Shown here in pieces: positions 44,280 through 53,175 of a DNA stretch of 64,000 bases (position 1 is its first letter; each line of letters begins with the position of its first letter). The notes beneath the pieces are model-generated. The model was given only the letters and a program-made list of their open reading frames with translations, made no database searches and was not told the DNA's origin. Source of the stretch: Roseateles asaccharophilus (lineage in GTDB: Bacteria; Pseudomonadota; Gammaproteobacteria; Burkholderiales; Burkholderiaceae_C); contig NZ_SNXE01000001.1 of assembly GCF_004362405.1 (NCBI RefSeq), positions 806,001-870,000 on the forward strand. The letters run 5' to 3'. A program made the position numbers and the translations under genes.

Positions 44280-46958
44280 ATGTCTGCGTGGAAGTTCAGT
44301 GTCAAGCCGGTGGTGCTGGCCATCGGCATGATCGGTGCGATTTCATCGGCCAGCGTTTCCCTGGCCCAGTCCCTGCCGGCCGCGGCCGCGGAGAGCAGCC
44401 AGCTGTGGTTCGTCGAGTTGGCCGGCAGACCCGTGGCCGACGGCGCGAGTCTCGCGGCGGTGCAAGCGGAGCAGAACGCCTTTCGTGCCGCGGCCAGCCA
44501 GGCTCGGCTCCAGTACACCGAACGTCGGGCTTTCAACTCCCTGTTCAATGGCCTGGCCGTGTCGGTCAGCGCCGCCGAGCGCGCCAAGCTGGCACGCATG
44601 GCCGGTGTGAAGGCCTTGCATCCCATCGAGGTCGTGCACGCGCCCACGCCCGAGCAGGTGGCGGGTTCGGTGCAGGATCTGAACCGCGCCCTGGCCCTGA
44701 GCCGTGCTGATGTGGCCCAGAATTCCCTGGGTCTCACGGGGGCTGGCATCAAGGTCGGCATCATCGACAGCGGTATCGATATCGACCACCCGGCCTTTGG
44801 CGGCTCCGGCAGCAATGGCAGCACACCCTTCCCCAGTGCCCGCATCGTGGCCGGCTGGGACTTCGTGGGCGACAGCTTCAACGCCGATCCCACCAGCGCC
44901 AGCTACAACCCCACGCCCACGCCCGATGCCCGACCCGACGATTGCGGCGGCCATGGCACGCATGTGGCCGGCATCGTGGGTGCCAATGGCGGCGGACTCA
45001 AGGGTGTGGCTCCCGACGTCAAGCTGGGCGCCTACCGGGTCTTCGGCTGCAATGGCAGCACCACCTCGGACATCATCCTGGCGGCCCTGGAACAGGCTCT
45101 GGCCGATGGCATGCAGGTGATCAACCAGAGTCTGGGCGCCTCACGTCAGTGGCCGCAGTACCCTACGGCCCAGGCCTCGGCGCGACTGGCCCGCAAGGGC
45201 GTGGTGATGGTGGCCTCCATCGGCAATAGCGGTCCTGGCGGCAGCCAGCCCGATGGTCTGTATGCCGCCGGCGCCCCGGGTGTGGGCGATGGCGTGATTG
45301 GCGTGGCCTCCTTCGACAATGCCCAGACCTCCTTCAAGGTCGGCGGTACGCCGTATGGATACAACCCCGCCAGCGGTGTGCCGCTGCCGCCCCTGTCCGG
45401 CGGCGCGCTGATGGCCCGCACCGGCGCGGCCAACCAGCCGGACCTGGCCATCACCGCTCCCGATGCCTGCAGCCCCCTGCCCGAGGGCAGCCTGAGCGGC
45501 AGGATTGCCCTGATCCGGCGCGGGTCCTGCGGCTTCTACAACAAGGCCTTCAATGCCCAGGCGGCAGGTGCCGTGGCCGTGGTGCTCTACAACAACCAGC
45601 CCGGTGCGGTGAATGCCAATGCCGCCCCCAATCCGCCCAACGCGCCCGCGGTCACCATTCCCGTGGTCGGCATCACGGCCGCCCAGGGCAAGGTGCTGCA
45701 TGACGCCATCGGCGCGGGTGACACCTTGCTGAGCTGGACGGGCGATTCCGTCGGCTACCCCTTCGGCACGGGCGGCCTGATCTCGGGCTTCAGCTCCTTC
45801 GGCTTGGCGGCCGATCTGAGCTTCAAGCCCGATATCGGCGGCCCGGGTGGCGGCATCTACTCGGCCTATCCGCTGGAGGCCGGCGGCTATGCCACGCTGA
45901 GCGGCACCTCCATGTCGGCCCCCCATGTGGCGGGTGTGGCGGCCCTGGTGCTGCAGGCCATTCCGACCTCAGCCACGGGCCGCGACAGCGTGATCGTGGG
46001 CCGCAATGCGCCGCCGGCCATCAATATGCACACCCGTCTGCTGAATACCGCCAAGCCCAAGGCCTGGTCGGGCAATCCGGCATCGGGCCTGCTGGATCAC
46101 AGCTTCCGCCAGGGTGCGGGCATGGTCGACGTGGTGGCCGCGGTGCAGAGCCAGCAGTTCGTGCTGCCCGCCAAGATCTCCACCGGCGAAAGCCAGGCTG
46201 GCCCCACAGTGCAGCGCCTGACGATTCGCAATGATGCTGCCGTGCCGGTCACCTACCAGCTGGGCCATACCGCAGGTGTGGCTGCGCGCAAGAACAACGC
46301 CAATACGGGCGCCAGCTATGCGCCGACGGGCTATGACAATGCGCCCGCCACGGTGAGCTTCAGCAGCCCGACCGTGGTGGTGCCCGCCAAGGGCACGGCC
46401 AGCGTGACTGTGACGATTGCAGCCAACGCCGCGCTGCAGGACTCGTCGCTCTATGGTGGCTACATCACGCTGACGCCGCAGGGTGATGGCTCGCCCATCC
46501 AGGTGCCTTATGCCGGCTTCAAGGGTGACTACCAGGCCCTGCAGGTGCTGTCGCCCGGTACCAGCGGCTTCCCCTGGCTGGCGCGTCTGAACACCGCGAC
46601 CAATCAGTTCCAAAGGCAGACGGAAGCCGCCAGCTTCACCATGGTGGGTAGCGATGTGCCTTATGTGCTGCTGCATCTGGATCATCAGCCGCGCACGCTG
46701 AAGGTCGAGGCGCTCGATGCTGCGACGCTGGCGCCGCGCGGCGTGATCAGCGAGGAGCACTTCCTGGGCCGCAGCGGCACGCCCAATGGCTTCCAGAGCA
46801 GCGCCTGGAACGGCACGACCAGCCAAGGCACGCTGCCCAACGGGAACTATCTGATCCGCGTCTCGGTGCTCAAGGCCCTGGGCAATGCGGCGGAACCCTC
46901 GCACTGGGAGACCTGGAACTCGGTGCCGGTGCAGATTGCGCGTCCCGCCGCGCTCTGA
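44280..46958 (+). CDS. Secreted S8 family serine peptidase (subtilisin) with PA domain
   Basis: 892 residues. Signal peptide 1-30, then an inhibitor I9-like propeptide (about 38-125). The catalytic domain has Asp163 in GIIDSGIDIDHPAFG, His225 in GHGTHVAGI and Ser544 in LSGTSMSAPHVAG. A protease-associated domain is inserted at about 375-480. The C-terminal 250 residues are beta-rich (Fn3-like, TVQRLTIRNDAAVPVTYQL). GGAG at 44270-44273 supports ATG 44280. No PEP-CTERM signal. It probably degrades external protein or matures surface proteins. It is divergent from a PEP-CTERM gene and followed by a strong terminator. Confidence 0.93.
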   Translation: MSAWKFSVKPVVLAIGMIGAISSASVSLAQSLPAAAAESSQLWFVELAGRPVADGASLAAVQAEQNAFRAAASQARLQYTERRAFNSLFNGLAVSVSAAERAKLARMAGVKALHPIEVVHAPTPEQVAGSVQDLNRALALSRADVAQNSLGLTGAGIKVGIIDSGIDIDHPAFGGSGSNGSTPFPSARIVAGWDFVGDSFNADPTSASYNPTPTPDARPDDCGGHGTHVAGIVGANGGGLKGVAPDVKLGAYRVFGCNGSTTSDIILAALEQALADGMQVINQSLGASRQWPQYPTAQASARLARKGVVMVASIGNSGPGGSQPDGLYAAGAPGVGDGVIGVASFDNAQTSFKVGGTPYGYNPASGVPLPPLSGGALMARTGAANQPDLAITAPDACSPLPEGSLSGRIALIRRGSCGFYNKAFNAQAAGAVAVVLYNNQPGAVNANAAPNPPNAPAVTIPVVGITAAQGKVLHDAIGAGDTLLSWTGDSVGYPFGTGGLISGFSSFGLAADLSFKPDIGGPGGGIYSAYPLEAGGYATLSGTSMSAPHVAGVAALVLQAIPTSATGRDSVIVGRNAPPAINMHTRLLNTAKPKAWSGNPASGLLDHSFRQGAGMVDVVAAVQSQQFVLPAKISTGESQAGPTVQRLTIRNDAAVPVTYQLGHTAGVAARKNNANTGASYAPTGYDNAPATVSFSSPTVVVPAKGTASVTVTIAANAALQDSSLYGGYITLTPQGDGSPIQVPYAGFKGDYQALQVLSPGTSGFPWLARLNTATNQFQRQTEAASFTMVGSDVPYVLLHLDHQPRTLKVEALDAATLAPRGVISEEHFLGRSGTPNGFQSSAWNGTTSQGTLPNGNYLIRVSVLKALGNAAEPSHWETWNSVPVQIARPAAL

Positions 46959-46980
46959 TTCCCCAGCACTTCAAAAAATG

Positions 46981-47006
46981 AAACGGGCCTTCGGGCCCGT
47001 TTTTTT
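46981..47006 (+). terminator. Rho-independent terminator of the first subtilisin gene
   Basis: AAACGGGCC and GGCCCGTTT pair around TTCG and are followed by a T run (47000-47006). The stable TTCG loop and A-tract on the other side would work in either direction. Confidence 0.93.
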
Positions 47007-47303
47007 CTGCCCGCTTCTTGTGCCGGCGCCGTCCTCGATCGCTTTTCTATAACCCAAACGGACGATGCCATAGCCTCGGGTTTGGCTAGGAAAACCCTGT
47101 GCCCCCCTGCTTGAGCGTCGGGGAATTCGGGGTTCTTTCACGAAAGCTTGTCATGAGAATGGCCTCTCCAAGCTGGGGGCCTTATCCCGATCTGTCCGCA
47201 GCTTGAGCCCGCAACCCGCCCTGGCAAGCAACCCGCTAGTCAGTGAAGTGAGTTCGGGCCAATGGGTTGGTCCAAAAGACTTCGGGATAGCAAAAGGATT
47301 GAG
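47007..47303. other. Intergenic region before the second PEP-CTERM gene
   Basis: With the terminator this is a 345-bp gap. No gene is visible. TGGCA at 47222-47226 and GC at 47235-47236 have GG-N10-GC spacing as in sigma-54 promoters but lack the TT of the -12 box. AAGG at 47294-47297 is the ribosome site for 47304. Confidence 0.4.
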
Positions 47304-47993
47304 ATGATGAAGCTGATGAAAAAAGCCCTGGCCCTGGCGGCCCTGGCCGCTTGCGGTACGGCCTCGGCCGGTCTGCTGACTTTTGAAGACCTGACCCCCA
47401 CCATCTATGCGGGTGGCGAGCTGGTCTCCCAGACCGATGTGCGCGCCACCGTCCTGGGTGACCCCTCGGGTCTCGCGGGTGCGCTGACCAATGGCGCCGA
47501 TCCCCTCAGCTGCTTTGTGACCGCTTGCCCGGTCGGCAATGACAGCAACTACTTTGCCGGCCTCAATGATGGCGGTTTGAACCTGTCCGCCGGTGGCCGC
47601 TTTGTGAGCCTGAAGTCGCTGGACTTCAGCTTCGTCGGCCCCATGCCCATCACCGGCCTGGCGAACTTCGGCCGACTGGTGGTCGAGGGTCTGGGCTTGG
47701 ATGGCGCCAGCGTGTTTGAAAGCCGCGAGTTCGGCGCTGCCGATGCCAACGGTAACTTCAGCTTCGCCTCCTGGGATCTGTCTGCCGGCTTTGCCAGCAC
47801 CTGGTTCAGCGGCGTGAACGTCTACGCCTGCCTCTACACCGCCAATGGGGACTGTGAGAACCCCGCCGGCAACCAGGCCCAGTTTGCCGTCGACAACCTG
47901 GCCTATGCCGTGCCCGAGCCCAGCAGCATCGCCCTGGTGGGCCTTAGCCTGGCCGGTCTGGCCGCGCTGCGTCGCCGTCGCTCCTCCATCTGA
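47304..47993 (+). CDS. PEP-CTERM protein with QFxxD motif
   Basis: 229 residues from ATG 47304. Signal peptide about 1-22 (MMKLMKKALALAALAACGTASA). The mature part starts GLLTFEDL and is a beta-sandwich type of PEP-CTERM protein, with QFAVDNLAYAVPEPSS at the end, the QFxxD signature just before the sorting signal VPEP, helix, RRRRSS. Two Cys in SCFVTACP and two more near CLYTANGDC may form disulphides. The second subtilisin starts 33 bp later with no terminator between, so the two are probably co-transcribed. Confidence 0.88.
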   Translation: MMKLMKKALALAALAACGTASAGLLTFEDLTPTIYAGGELVSQTDVRATVLGDPSGLAGALTNGADPLSCFVTACPVGNDSNYFAGLNDGGLNLSAGGRFVSLKSLDFSFVGPMPITGLANFGRLVVEGLGLDGASVFESREFGAADANGNFSFASWDLSAGFASTWFSGVNVYACLYTANGDCENPAGNQAQFAVDNLAYAVPEPSSIALVGLSLAGLAALRRRRSSI

Positions 47994-48026
47994 GGCCGCG
48001 AGCACCAACCGGAACAAGGACAGACT

Positions 48027-51000
48027 ATGAACAGCAAGAAACTGCGTCCCGCCTCGCTGGCGGTGGCCACCCTGCTGGCCGCCATGGCCATGAGTGCCCA
48101 GGCCCAGGAAACTCGTCGCTCCTACATCGTGCAACTGGCGAATGCGCCGGTCGCATCCTATGAGGGCGGCATCGCCGGCCTGCCGGCCACCAAGCCCGCA
48201 CCGGGCTCGCGTCTGGATGTGAGCGCGGCCGATGTGAAGGCCTATATCGCCTATCTGGAGCAGAAGCAGAACGACGTCATCAGCACCATCAATCCGGCCC
48301 ACATCACGCACCGCTACGACGTGGTGCTGAATGGCTTTGCCGCCATGCTGACCGACTCCGAGGTCCGCGCGCTGAAGAAGAACAGCGGCGTGGCCCGGAT
48401 CGAGGCTGACGAGATGCTGCAGCCCTACACCAGCTACACCTCCAGCTTCCTGGGCCTGGACAAGGCTGCGGGCCTGTGGGAGCAGGCCGGTGGCAAGGAC
48501 AAGGCCGGCGAGGACATGATCATCGCCATCGTGGACAGCGGTGTCTGGCCCGAGAACCTGAGCTTTGCCGACCGCGTGGACGCCAACGGCGTGCCCACCC
48601 ATGACCCCAGCGGCACCCTGGCCTACGGCCCGCCGCCGGCCAAGTGGAAGGGCGCTGGGTGCGAAACCTCGCGCGGCAGCGACAGCGGCAGCGTCAAGGC
48701 CAGCAACTGCAACAACAAGCTGCTGGGGGTGCGCTCCTTTGTGGCCCTGAATGCGCCCATCGCTGCGACCGAGTTCCTGACCGGACGTGATGGTGGTGGC
48801 CACGGCACCCACGTGGCCAGCACGGCCGGTGGCAATGCCAATGTGCCGTCCACCATCAACGGCATCGACATGGGCTCCATGTCCGGTGTGGCGCCGCGTG
48901 CCCGTATTGCCTCCTACAAGACCTGCTTCACCGGAACCACGGCCACCAACGGCGGTTGCGCCACGGCCAGCAGCGTCTCGTCCATCAACCAAGCGGTGAA
49001 GGATGGCGCGGACGTTATCAACTACTCCATCGGCCCCACCGCCGGCGGCGGCACGCTGAATGACGCCATCCAGGCCGCCTTCCTGAATGCCTCGAATGCG
49101 GGTGTTTTCGTGGCGGCGGCCGGTGGCAACTCCGGCCCCAACACCAACCCGGTGTCTAATCTCGGCCCCTGGCATGCCACGGTGGCCGCATCCACGCATG
49201 ACCGCACCGTGGGTGCAGAGGCAGTGGTGGAAGGCAGCGGCAGCTATGTGGGCGCCTCCGTCAACCAGACGCCGGTGGCCAGCAGCAATCTGATCCTGGC
49301 GACGGCCGCAGCCCTGTCCGGGGCCAATCCGACCCAGGCCGATCTCTGCTACGGCGCTGCCGACGGCGTGGTGACCCTGGACCCCGTCAAGGTGGCGGGC
49401 AAGATCGTGGTCTGCACCCGCGGCGCGACGGCTCGTGTCAACAAGAGCCTGGCCGTGCTGCAGGCGGGTGGTATCGGCATGATCCTGGCCGACAACGGCG
49501 CGGGTCTGGTGGCCGAGCCGCACTCGGTGCCCACCATCCACATCAATGCGGCAGATGGTGTCGCGGTGAAGAACTTCGTGGCCGCCAACCCGGCCGCCCA
49601 GGGCTCCATCGGCGTGGCCCAGGTGCGCTTTGGCGATGTGTTGGCGCCCCAGACGGCAGGCTTCTCCTCGCGCGGCCCCAACGTCGCCAACAACAACATC
49701 CTGAAGCCCGACTTCGCGGCGCCCGGTGTTGACATCGTGGCGGGCTATGTGCCCGGCCTGACGGCTGCCGAAGCCAGTGCCATCCGCGGCGGCGCCAGCA
49801 CCAGCAAGACGGCCGAGGGCATGATCTCCGGCACCTCCATGGCCAGCCCGCATGTCGCCGGCCTGGCGGCCCTGATCAAGCAGCAGCGCCCGAGCTGGAC
49901 GCCGGCCATGATCAAGTCGGCCCTGGCCACGACGGCGGGCGACACCTACAACGACGGTGTCAACCTGCCCCTGGCCTGGAGTGCCACCGCCAATGCCAAT
50001 GGCCGTCTGCCCTGGGCTCAGGGTTCCGGTCAGGTACGCCCCAATCTGGCGACCGATCCGGGCCTGGTCTATGACGCCACGGCCATCGACTACGCGCGCT
50101 TCACCTGCGGCCTGAGTCTGAATATGTTCAGTGCCGCGACCTGCGCGGCCGTGGGCACCATCCAGCCGCACAACCTGAACCTGGCCTCCCTGACCGCGGC
50201 CAGCGTGATGGGCTCGCAGACCCTGACGCGTACCGTGACCAATGTCAGCGACAGCTCGGCCACCTACACCGCCAAGGTAGAGATGCCTGGCTTCAATGTG
50301 GAGGTGTCGCCGAGCAGCTTCACCATCGCACCGGGTGCCAAGCAGACCTACACGGTCAAGCTGACCCGCAGCACCGCGCCGCTGGATACCTGGGTCTATG
50401 GCTCGCTGACCTGGTCGGACGGCACGCGCAATGTGCGCAGCCCCCTGACGGCCCGCGCCACGGCCCTGGCCGCTCCGGCCTCGGTCTACAGCGAAGCCGC
50501 CTCCGGCAGCAAGCTCTTCACCATCGGCACCGGCTTTGCCGGCTCCATGGTGGTGGAGCGGGGTGGTCTGAAAGCGGCCACCCGCAGCGCCGCAACCCTG
50601 ACCGGCACCAACACCGGCACGGCCACCACCATCTGCCGCGCGAACAATTCGCCCGCGGTGAAGGTGCATGACGTTGCCGTGCCGGCCGGCACGCTGGCGA
50701 TGCGCTTCTCGCTGTTCAACGCGGACACCACGGGTGGTCAGCTCGCGGGCAAGGAAGACGATCTGGACATGCTGCTGCTGGACAACGCCGGCAACGCGCT
50801 GGCGGGCAGCCTGAACGACGGCTCCAACGAGAGCGTGCAGCTGACCTCGCCGGCCGCCGGCAACTACAAGGTCTGCGTGATCTCGTACAGCCTGCAGGGT
50901 CGTCCCTCCACCAACTACACCCTGTCGTCCTGGATCGTCGGTCCCAGCGATGTGGGAGGCAACTTCCGCGTGCTGGCGCCGGCCAATGCCGTCATCGGCG

Positions 51001-51173
51001 GCACAGCCACGGTGGGTATGAGCTGGTCGGGTCTGCCGCTGGGTCAGCGCTATCTGGGTGCCGCGGCCTACCGTGTGGGTGGCGTGCGTCAGGGCGTGAC
51101 CCTGCTGGAGGTGCTGACCAATGATCCGGTGCCGCTGGCCAAGAGCGGTCGTCCTGTGAACGCGCAGGAGTAA
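48027..51173 (+). CDS. Large secreted S8 peptidase of plant-subtilase (cucumisin-like) architecture
   Basis: 1048 residues. Signal peptide 1-26 (AMAMSAQAQ), I9 propeptide (about 30-135, SYIVQLANAPVASYEGG), catalytic Asp170 in IAIVDSGVWPE, His259 in GGHGTHVAST and Ser604 in ISGTSMASPHVAGL. A PA domain is inserted (about 430-530, GKIVVCTRGATARVNKS). An Fn3-like domain typical of plant subtilases follows (about 735-810, TRTVTNVSDSSATYTAKV), then a PPC-like domain (about 860-960). Substrate unknown. AAGGA precedes ATG 48027. Probably in one operon with the PEP-CTERM gene just upstream; a bidirectional terminator follows. Confidence 0.93.
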   Translation: MNSKKLRPASLAVATLLAAMAMSAQAQETRRSYIVQLANAPVASYEGGIAGLPATKPAPGSRLDVSAADVKAYIAYLEQKQNDVISTINPAHITHRYDVVLNGFAAMLTDSEVRALKKNSGVARIEADEMLQPYTSYTSSFLGLDKAAGLWEQAGGKDKAGEDMIIAIVDSGVWPENLSFADRVDANGVPTHDPSGTLAYGPPPAKWKGAGCETSRGSDSGSVKASNCNNKLLGVRSFVALNAPIAATEFLTGRDGGGHGTHVASTAGGNANVPSTINGIDMGSMSGVAPRARIASYKTCFTGTTATNGGCATASSVSSINQAVKDGADVINYSIGPTAGGGTLNDAIQAAFLNASNAGVFVAAAGGNSGPNTNPVSNLGPWHATVAASTHDRTVGAEAVVEGSGSYVGASVNQTPVASSNLILATAAALSGANPTQADLCYGAADGVVTLDPVKVAGKIVVCTRGATARVNKSLAVLQAGGIGMILADNGAGLVAEPHSVPTIHINAADGVAVKNFVAANPAAQGSIGVAQVRFGDVLAPQTAGFSSRGPNVANNNILKPDFAAPGVDIVAGYVPGLTAAEASAIRGGASTSKTAEGMISGTSMASPHVAGLAALIKQQRPSWTPAMIKSALATTAGDTYNDGVNLPLAWSATANANGRLPWAQGSGQVRPNLATDPGLVYDATAIDYARFTCGLSLNMFSAATCAAVGTIQPHNLNLASLTAASVMGSQTLTRTVTNVSDSSATYTAKVEMPGFNVEVSPSSFTIAPGAKQTYTVKLTRSTAPLDTWVYGSLTWSDGTRNVRSPLTARATALAAPASVYSEAASGSKLFTIGTGFAGSMVVERGGLKAATRSAATLTGTNTGTATTICRANNSPAVKVHDVAVPAGTLAMRFSLFNADTTGGQLAGKEDDLDMLLLDNAGNALAGSLNDGSNESVQLTSPAAGNYKVCVISYSLQGRPSTNYTLSSWIVGPSDVGGNFRVLAPANAVIGGTATVGMSWSGLPLGQRYLGAAAYRVGGVRQGVTLLEVLTNDPVPLAKSGRPVNAQE

Positions 51174-51212
51174 GCCGGGATCATCCCCGCGGAGCTGCTG
51201 GCAGCTCCGCAC

Positions 51213-51247
51213 AAGGGCCGCAGGCATTCAGGTGCTTGCGGCCCTTT
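51213..51247. terminator. Bidirectional terminator between the subtilisin and oxygenase genes
   Basis: AAGGGCCGCAGGCA pairs with TGCTTGCGGCCCTT (one G-T) around a short loop, followed by TTT. It serves two convergent genes. A second small hairpin (GGAGCTGC/GCAGCTCC) lies just before, near 51191-51208. Confidence 0.75.
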
Positions 51248-51266
51248 GCATTGGCCCGTCCGGCCT

Positions 51267-51980
51267 TCAGCGTGTTGCCTGGCCGGCGTACAGCTGTTCC
51301 GCGCGCTGGTAGAGCACCCAGCTGGTGGCGATGTACTTGTCGCCACCCTCGGGACGGTTGCCGCGGTGGGTGTGGGTGAAAGCGGTCGGCGCGATCAGCA
51401 GGCTACCTCGGCGTGGCTTGATCTTGCGCTGCTGGTACAGGAACTCCGTCTCGCCGGCCTCGAAGTCATCGTTGAGGTAGAGCGTCCAGAGCACCGCGCG
51501 GTGCAGGGCCTCGCCCTGATCCTGCCTGGGGTATTGCTCGCAATGCCAGTGCGGGTAGCCGCCCTGGCCGGCCAGGTATTTCTGGATATTGATGCTGCCG
51601 GGGCGGAACACCTTGGCCACCAGACCGTTGAGCAAGTCATCGCTCAGGCCGGCAACGGCCTCGGCATCCAGTACCCGCAGCTCGCCGCTGCCCGGGTCCT
51701 GCATCTTGAGCTGCAGCGGCGCGAGGGCCACATGGGCGTAGCGGCGCAGATAGCGTCTGAGGCAGTGCAGCACCGCCTGGTTGAGCTGAGCCTGGACGTC
51801 GCCCCAGCCGGGCACGCGATCAAGCTGGATGTCCCAGCTGTCTTTCATGCTCAGGTCCACACCGCTGCCGGTGGCGCCGCGCTGGGCCTGGCCGCCTTCC
51901 TCAAAACGCTGCAGCCAGGCCTGGCAGGTGGCGGCATCGAGGACATCGTCGTAGACCTCGATGAAATCGGGAGCGGACAT
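51267..51980 (-). CDS. 2-oxoglutarate-Fe(II) oxygenase (prolyl 4-hydroxylase-like)
   Basis: 237 residues, cytoplasmic. The double-stranded beta-helix motif is present: PHWHCEQYP with H146 and E148 as first iron ligands, and THTHRGNRP with H205 (or H203) as third ligand and a nearby Arg for 2-oxoglutarate. VLWTLYLNDDFEAGETEF is the usual strand between them. The first motif is HxE rather than the common HxD. Homologues of this layout hydroxylate proteins or small molecules; the substrate is unknown. Monocistronic; convergent with the protease gene. Confidence 0.85.
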   Translation of the reverse strand: MSAPDFIEVYDDVLDAATCQAWLQRFEEGGQAQRGATGSGVDLSMKDSWDIQLDRVPGWGDVQAQLNQAVLHCLRRYLRRYAHVALAPLQLKMQDPGSGELRVLDAEAVAGLSDDLLNGLVAKVFRPGSINIQKYLAGQGGYPHWHCEQYPRQDQGEALHRAVLWTLYLNDDFEAGETEFLYQQRKIKPRRGSLLIAPTAFTHTHRGNRPEGGDKYIATSWVLYQRAEQLYAGQATR

Positions 51981-52038
51981 GGTGTGGCGGCGGAGTGCTG
52001 GGGCGGGCGGATTCTAGGCCGAGCGCCCGTGACCGGAC

Positions 52039-52488
52039 TCAGCGCGCGCTGCCGCCGGGACTTCCGCCCTGCTGCGGTCCGCGCAGCACGCAGCGCCCGG
52101 CCTGGCAGCGGGCGCCCGGGTCCGTGAGCAGGGCGCAGTCGGATGCCATGCCGCTGCGTTGGTTCTCGGCCTGGCGCACCGCTGTGTGCTCCGCGGCCAG
52201 TGCCTGCAGGCGAGACTCCTGGCTTCGGCGTGTGGACCAGGCCAGATAGGCCTCAGGTCCGCCGCAAGCCTTGCTGCCCACGGCCAGGCTGCGGCATTGC
52301 TGGTCGGTATCGCAAGCCGCATCGCCGATCTGGGCCTGCATCTGGCTTAGCAGCTCGGGGGCGCTGCGGGCCGGCAGGCCGGCCGCCTTGGGTTCCACGG
52401 CGCAGGCCGGCAGCGCCAAGCTCAGCAGCAGCGCTGCGCCAAGATGCCAGGATGGGAGCTTTGGGGTGAGGCGGATAGGGGCTGTCAT
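52039..52488 (-). CDS. Cysteine-containing lipoprotein of unknown function
   Basis: 149 residues from ATG 52488 (MTAPIRLTPKLPSW); earlier in-frame starts are less likely. Signal peptide with lipobox LPAC near residue 29. The mature part has a conserved-looking core CDTDQQCRSLAVGSKACGGP, AYLAWSTRRS and a final CALLTDPGARCQAGRC, six or more Cys in the likely oxidising periplasm. I recognise this pattern from uncharacterised proteins of related bacteria but no function. Divergent from the CAP-domain gene at 52602. Confidence 0.72.
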   Translation of the reverse strand: MTAPIRLTPKLPSWHLGAALLLSLALPACAVEPKAAGLPARSAPELLSQMQAQIGDAACDTDQQCRSLAVGSKACGGPEAYLAWSTRRSQESRLQALAAEHTAVRQAENQRSGMASDCALLTDPGARCQAGRCVLRGPQQGGSPGGSAR

Positions 52489-52601
52489 GCCGGATATGCT
52501 GAACCAGCTGGTAACTGTGTGCAATAGGGCGCAGCTCGGCGGGCTGGACCCTGCCGCTTTTGCGCCAGAATGCCCGCTCCTTGGAGCAGTAGGGAGCGGC
52601 A

Positions 52602-53147
52602 ATGCGCTTGGGGTGGTGCTGGGTTTTGTGGCTGTGTCTGGGCATGCAGGCCCGGGCAGAGGGCCCCCTGCCTGGCGATTGCCGTCCCATGCCCGAGCAG
52701 GTGCTGGAGCAGATCAACCGTCTGCGCGCCCAGGCCCATCGCTGCGGCAGCCAGACCTTGCTGCCGGCCGGCCCTTTGCAATGGGACCCGAGCCTGGCGC
52801 GCTCGGCCTGGCGCTATGCCGAGGAGCTGGCGCGGCGTGATCTGCTGAGTCATCGCGGCGAGCAGGCCGCCACCCTGCGCGAGCGCCTGCGCTCCGCGGG
52901 CTATCTGCTGCGCACGGCTGGCGAGAACCTGGCCGCCGGTCCTGTGGATCTGGAGGAGACCCTGGCCCTCTGGCTGGACAGCCCCGAGCACTGTGACAAC
53001 CTGATGCAGCCGGACTATGAGCATATGGGCCTGGCCTGTGTGGCCGCGCCGGGACGCTACGGCCGCTTCTGGGTGCTGCACATGGGCCGCGGCCTGCGCA
53101 CCCAGGCCCAGCGCAGCGAGGCCCGGGGCTCCGACACCCTGCGCTAG
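52602..53147 (+). CDS. Secreted CAP-domain (SCP/PR1-like) protein
   Basis: 181 residues. Signal peptide 1-19 (cleavage near ARAEG). CAP domain about 33-165: VLEQINRLRAQAHRCG, LQWDPSLARSAWRYAEELAR, LLSHRGEQAATLRERLRSAG, AGENLAAGPVD, WLDSPEHCDNLMQPDYEHMG. The His and Glu residues of the usual cavity are present. Function of bacterial CAP proteins is unclear (cell wall or lipid binding suggested). AGGGAGCGGCA before ATG is a good ribosome site. Confidence 0.88.
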   Translation: MRLGWCWVLWLCLGMQARAEGPLPGDCRPMPEQVLEQINRLRAQAHRCGSQTLLPAGPLQWDPSLARSAWRYAEELARRDLLSHRGEQAATLRERLRSAGYLLRTAGENLAAGPVDLEETLALWLDSPEHCDNLMQPDYEHMGLACVAAPGRYGRFWVLHMGRGLRTQAQRSEARGSDTLR

Positions 53148-53175
53148 TGGCGGCTCGCCGGGGCGGCCGCGGGAC

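Noticed and set aside
47222-47236. Sigma-54-like GG-N10-GC before the second PEP-CTERM gene
   Set aside because: The -24 half (TGGCA) is good but the -12 half reads CCCGC rather than TTGC. The other two PEP-CTERM genes have no matching site, so I do not call a promoter.
47151-51227. A 1358-codon minus-strand open frame opposite the second PEP-CTERM/subtilisin pair
   Set aside because: Its translation is His/Gly/Gln-rich shadow sequence with no domain. Catalytic residues and domains are all on the plus strand.
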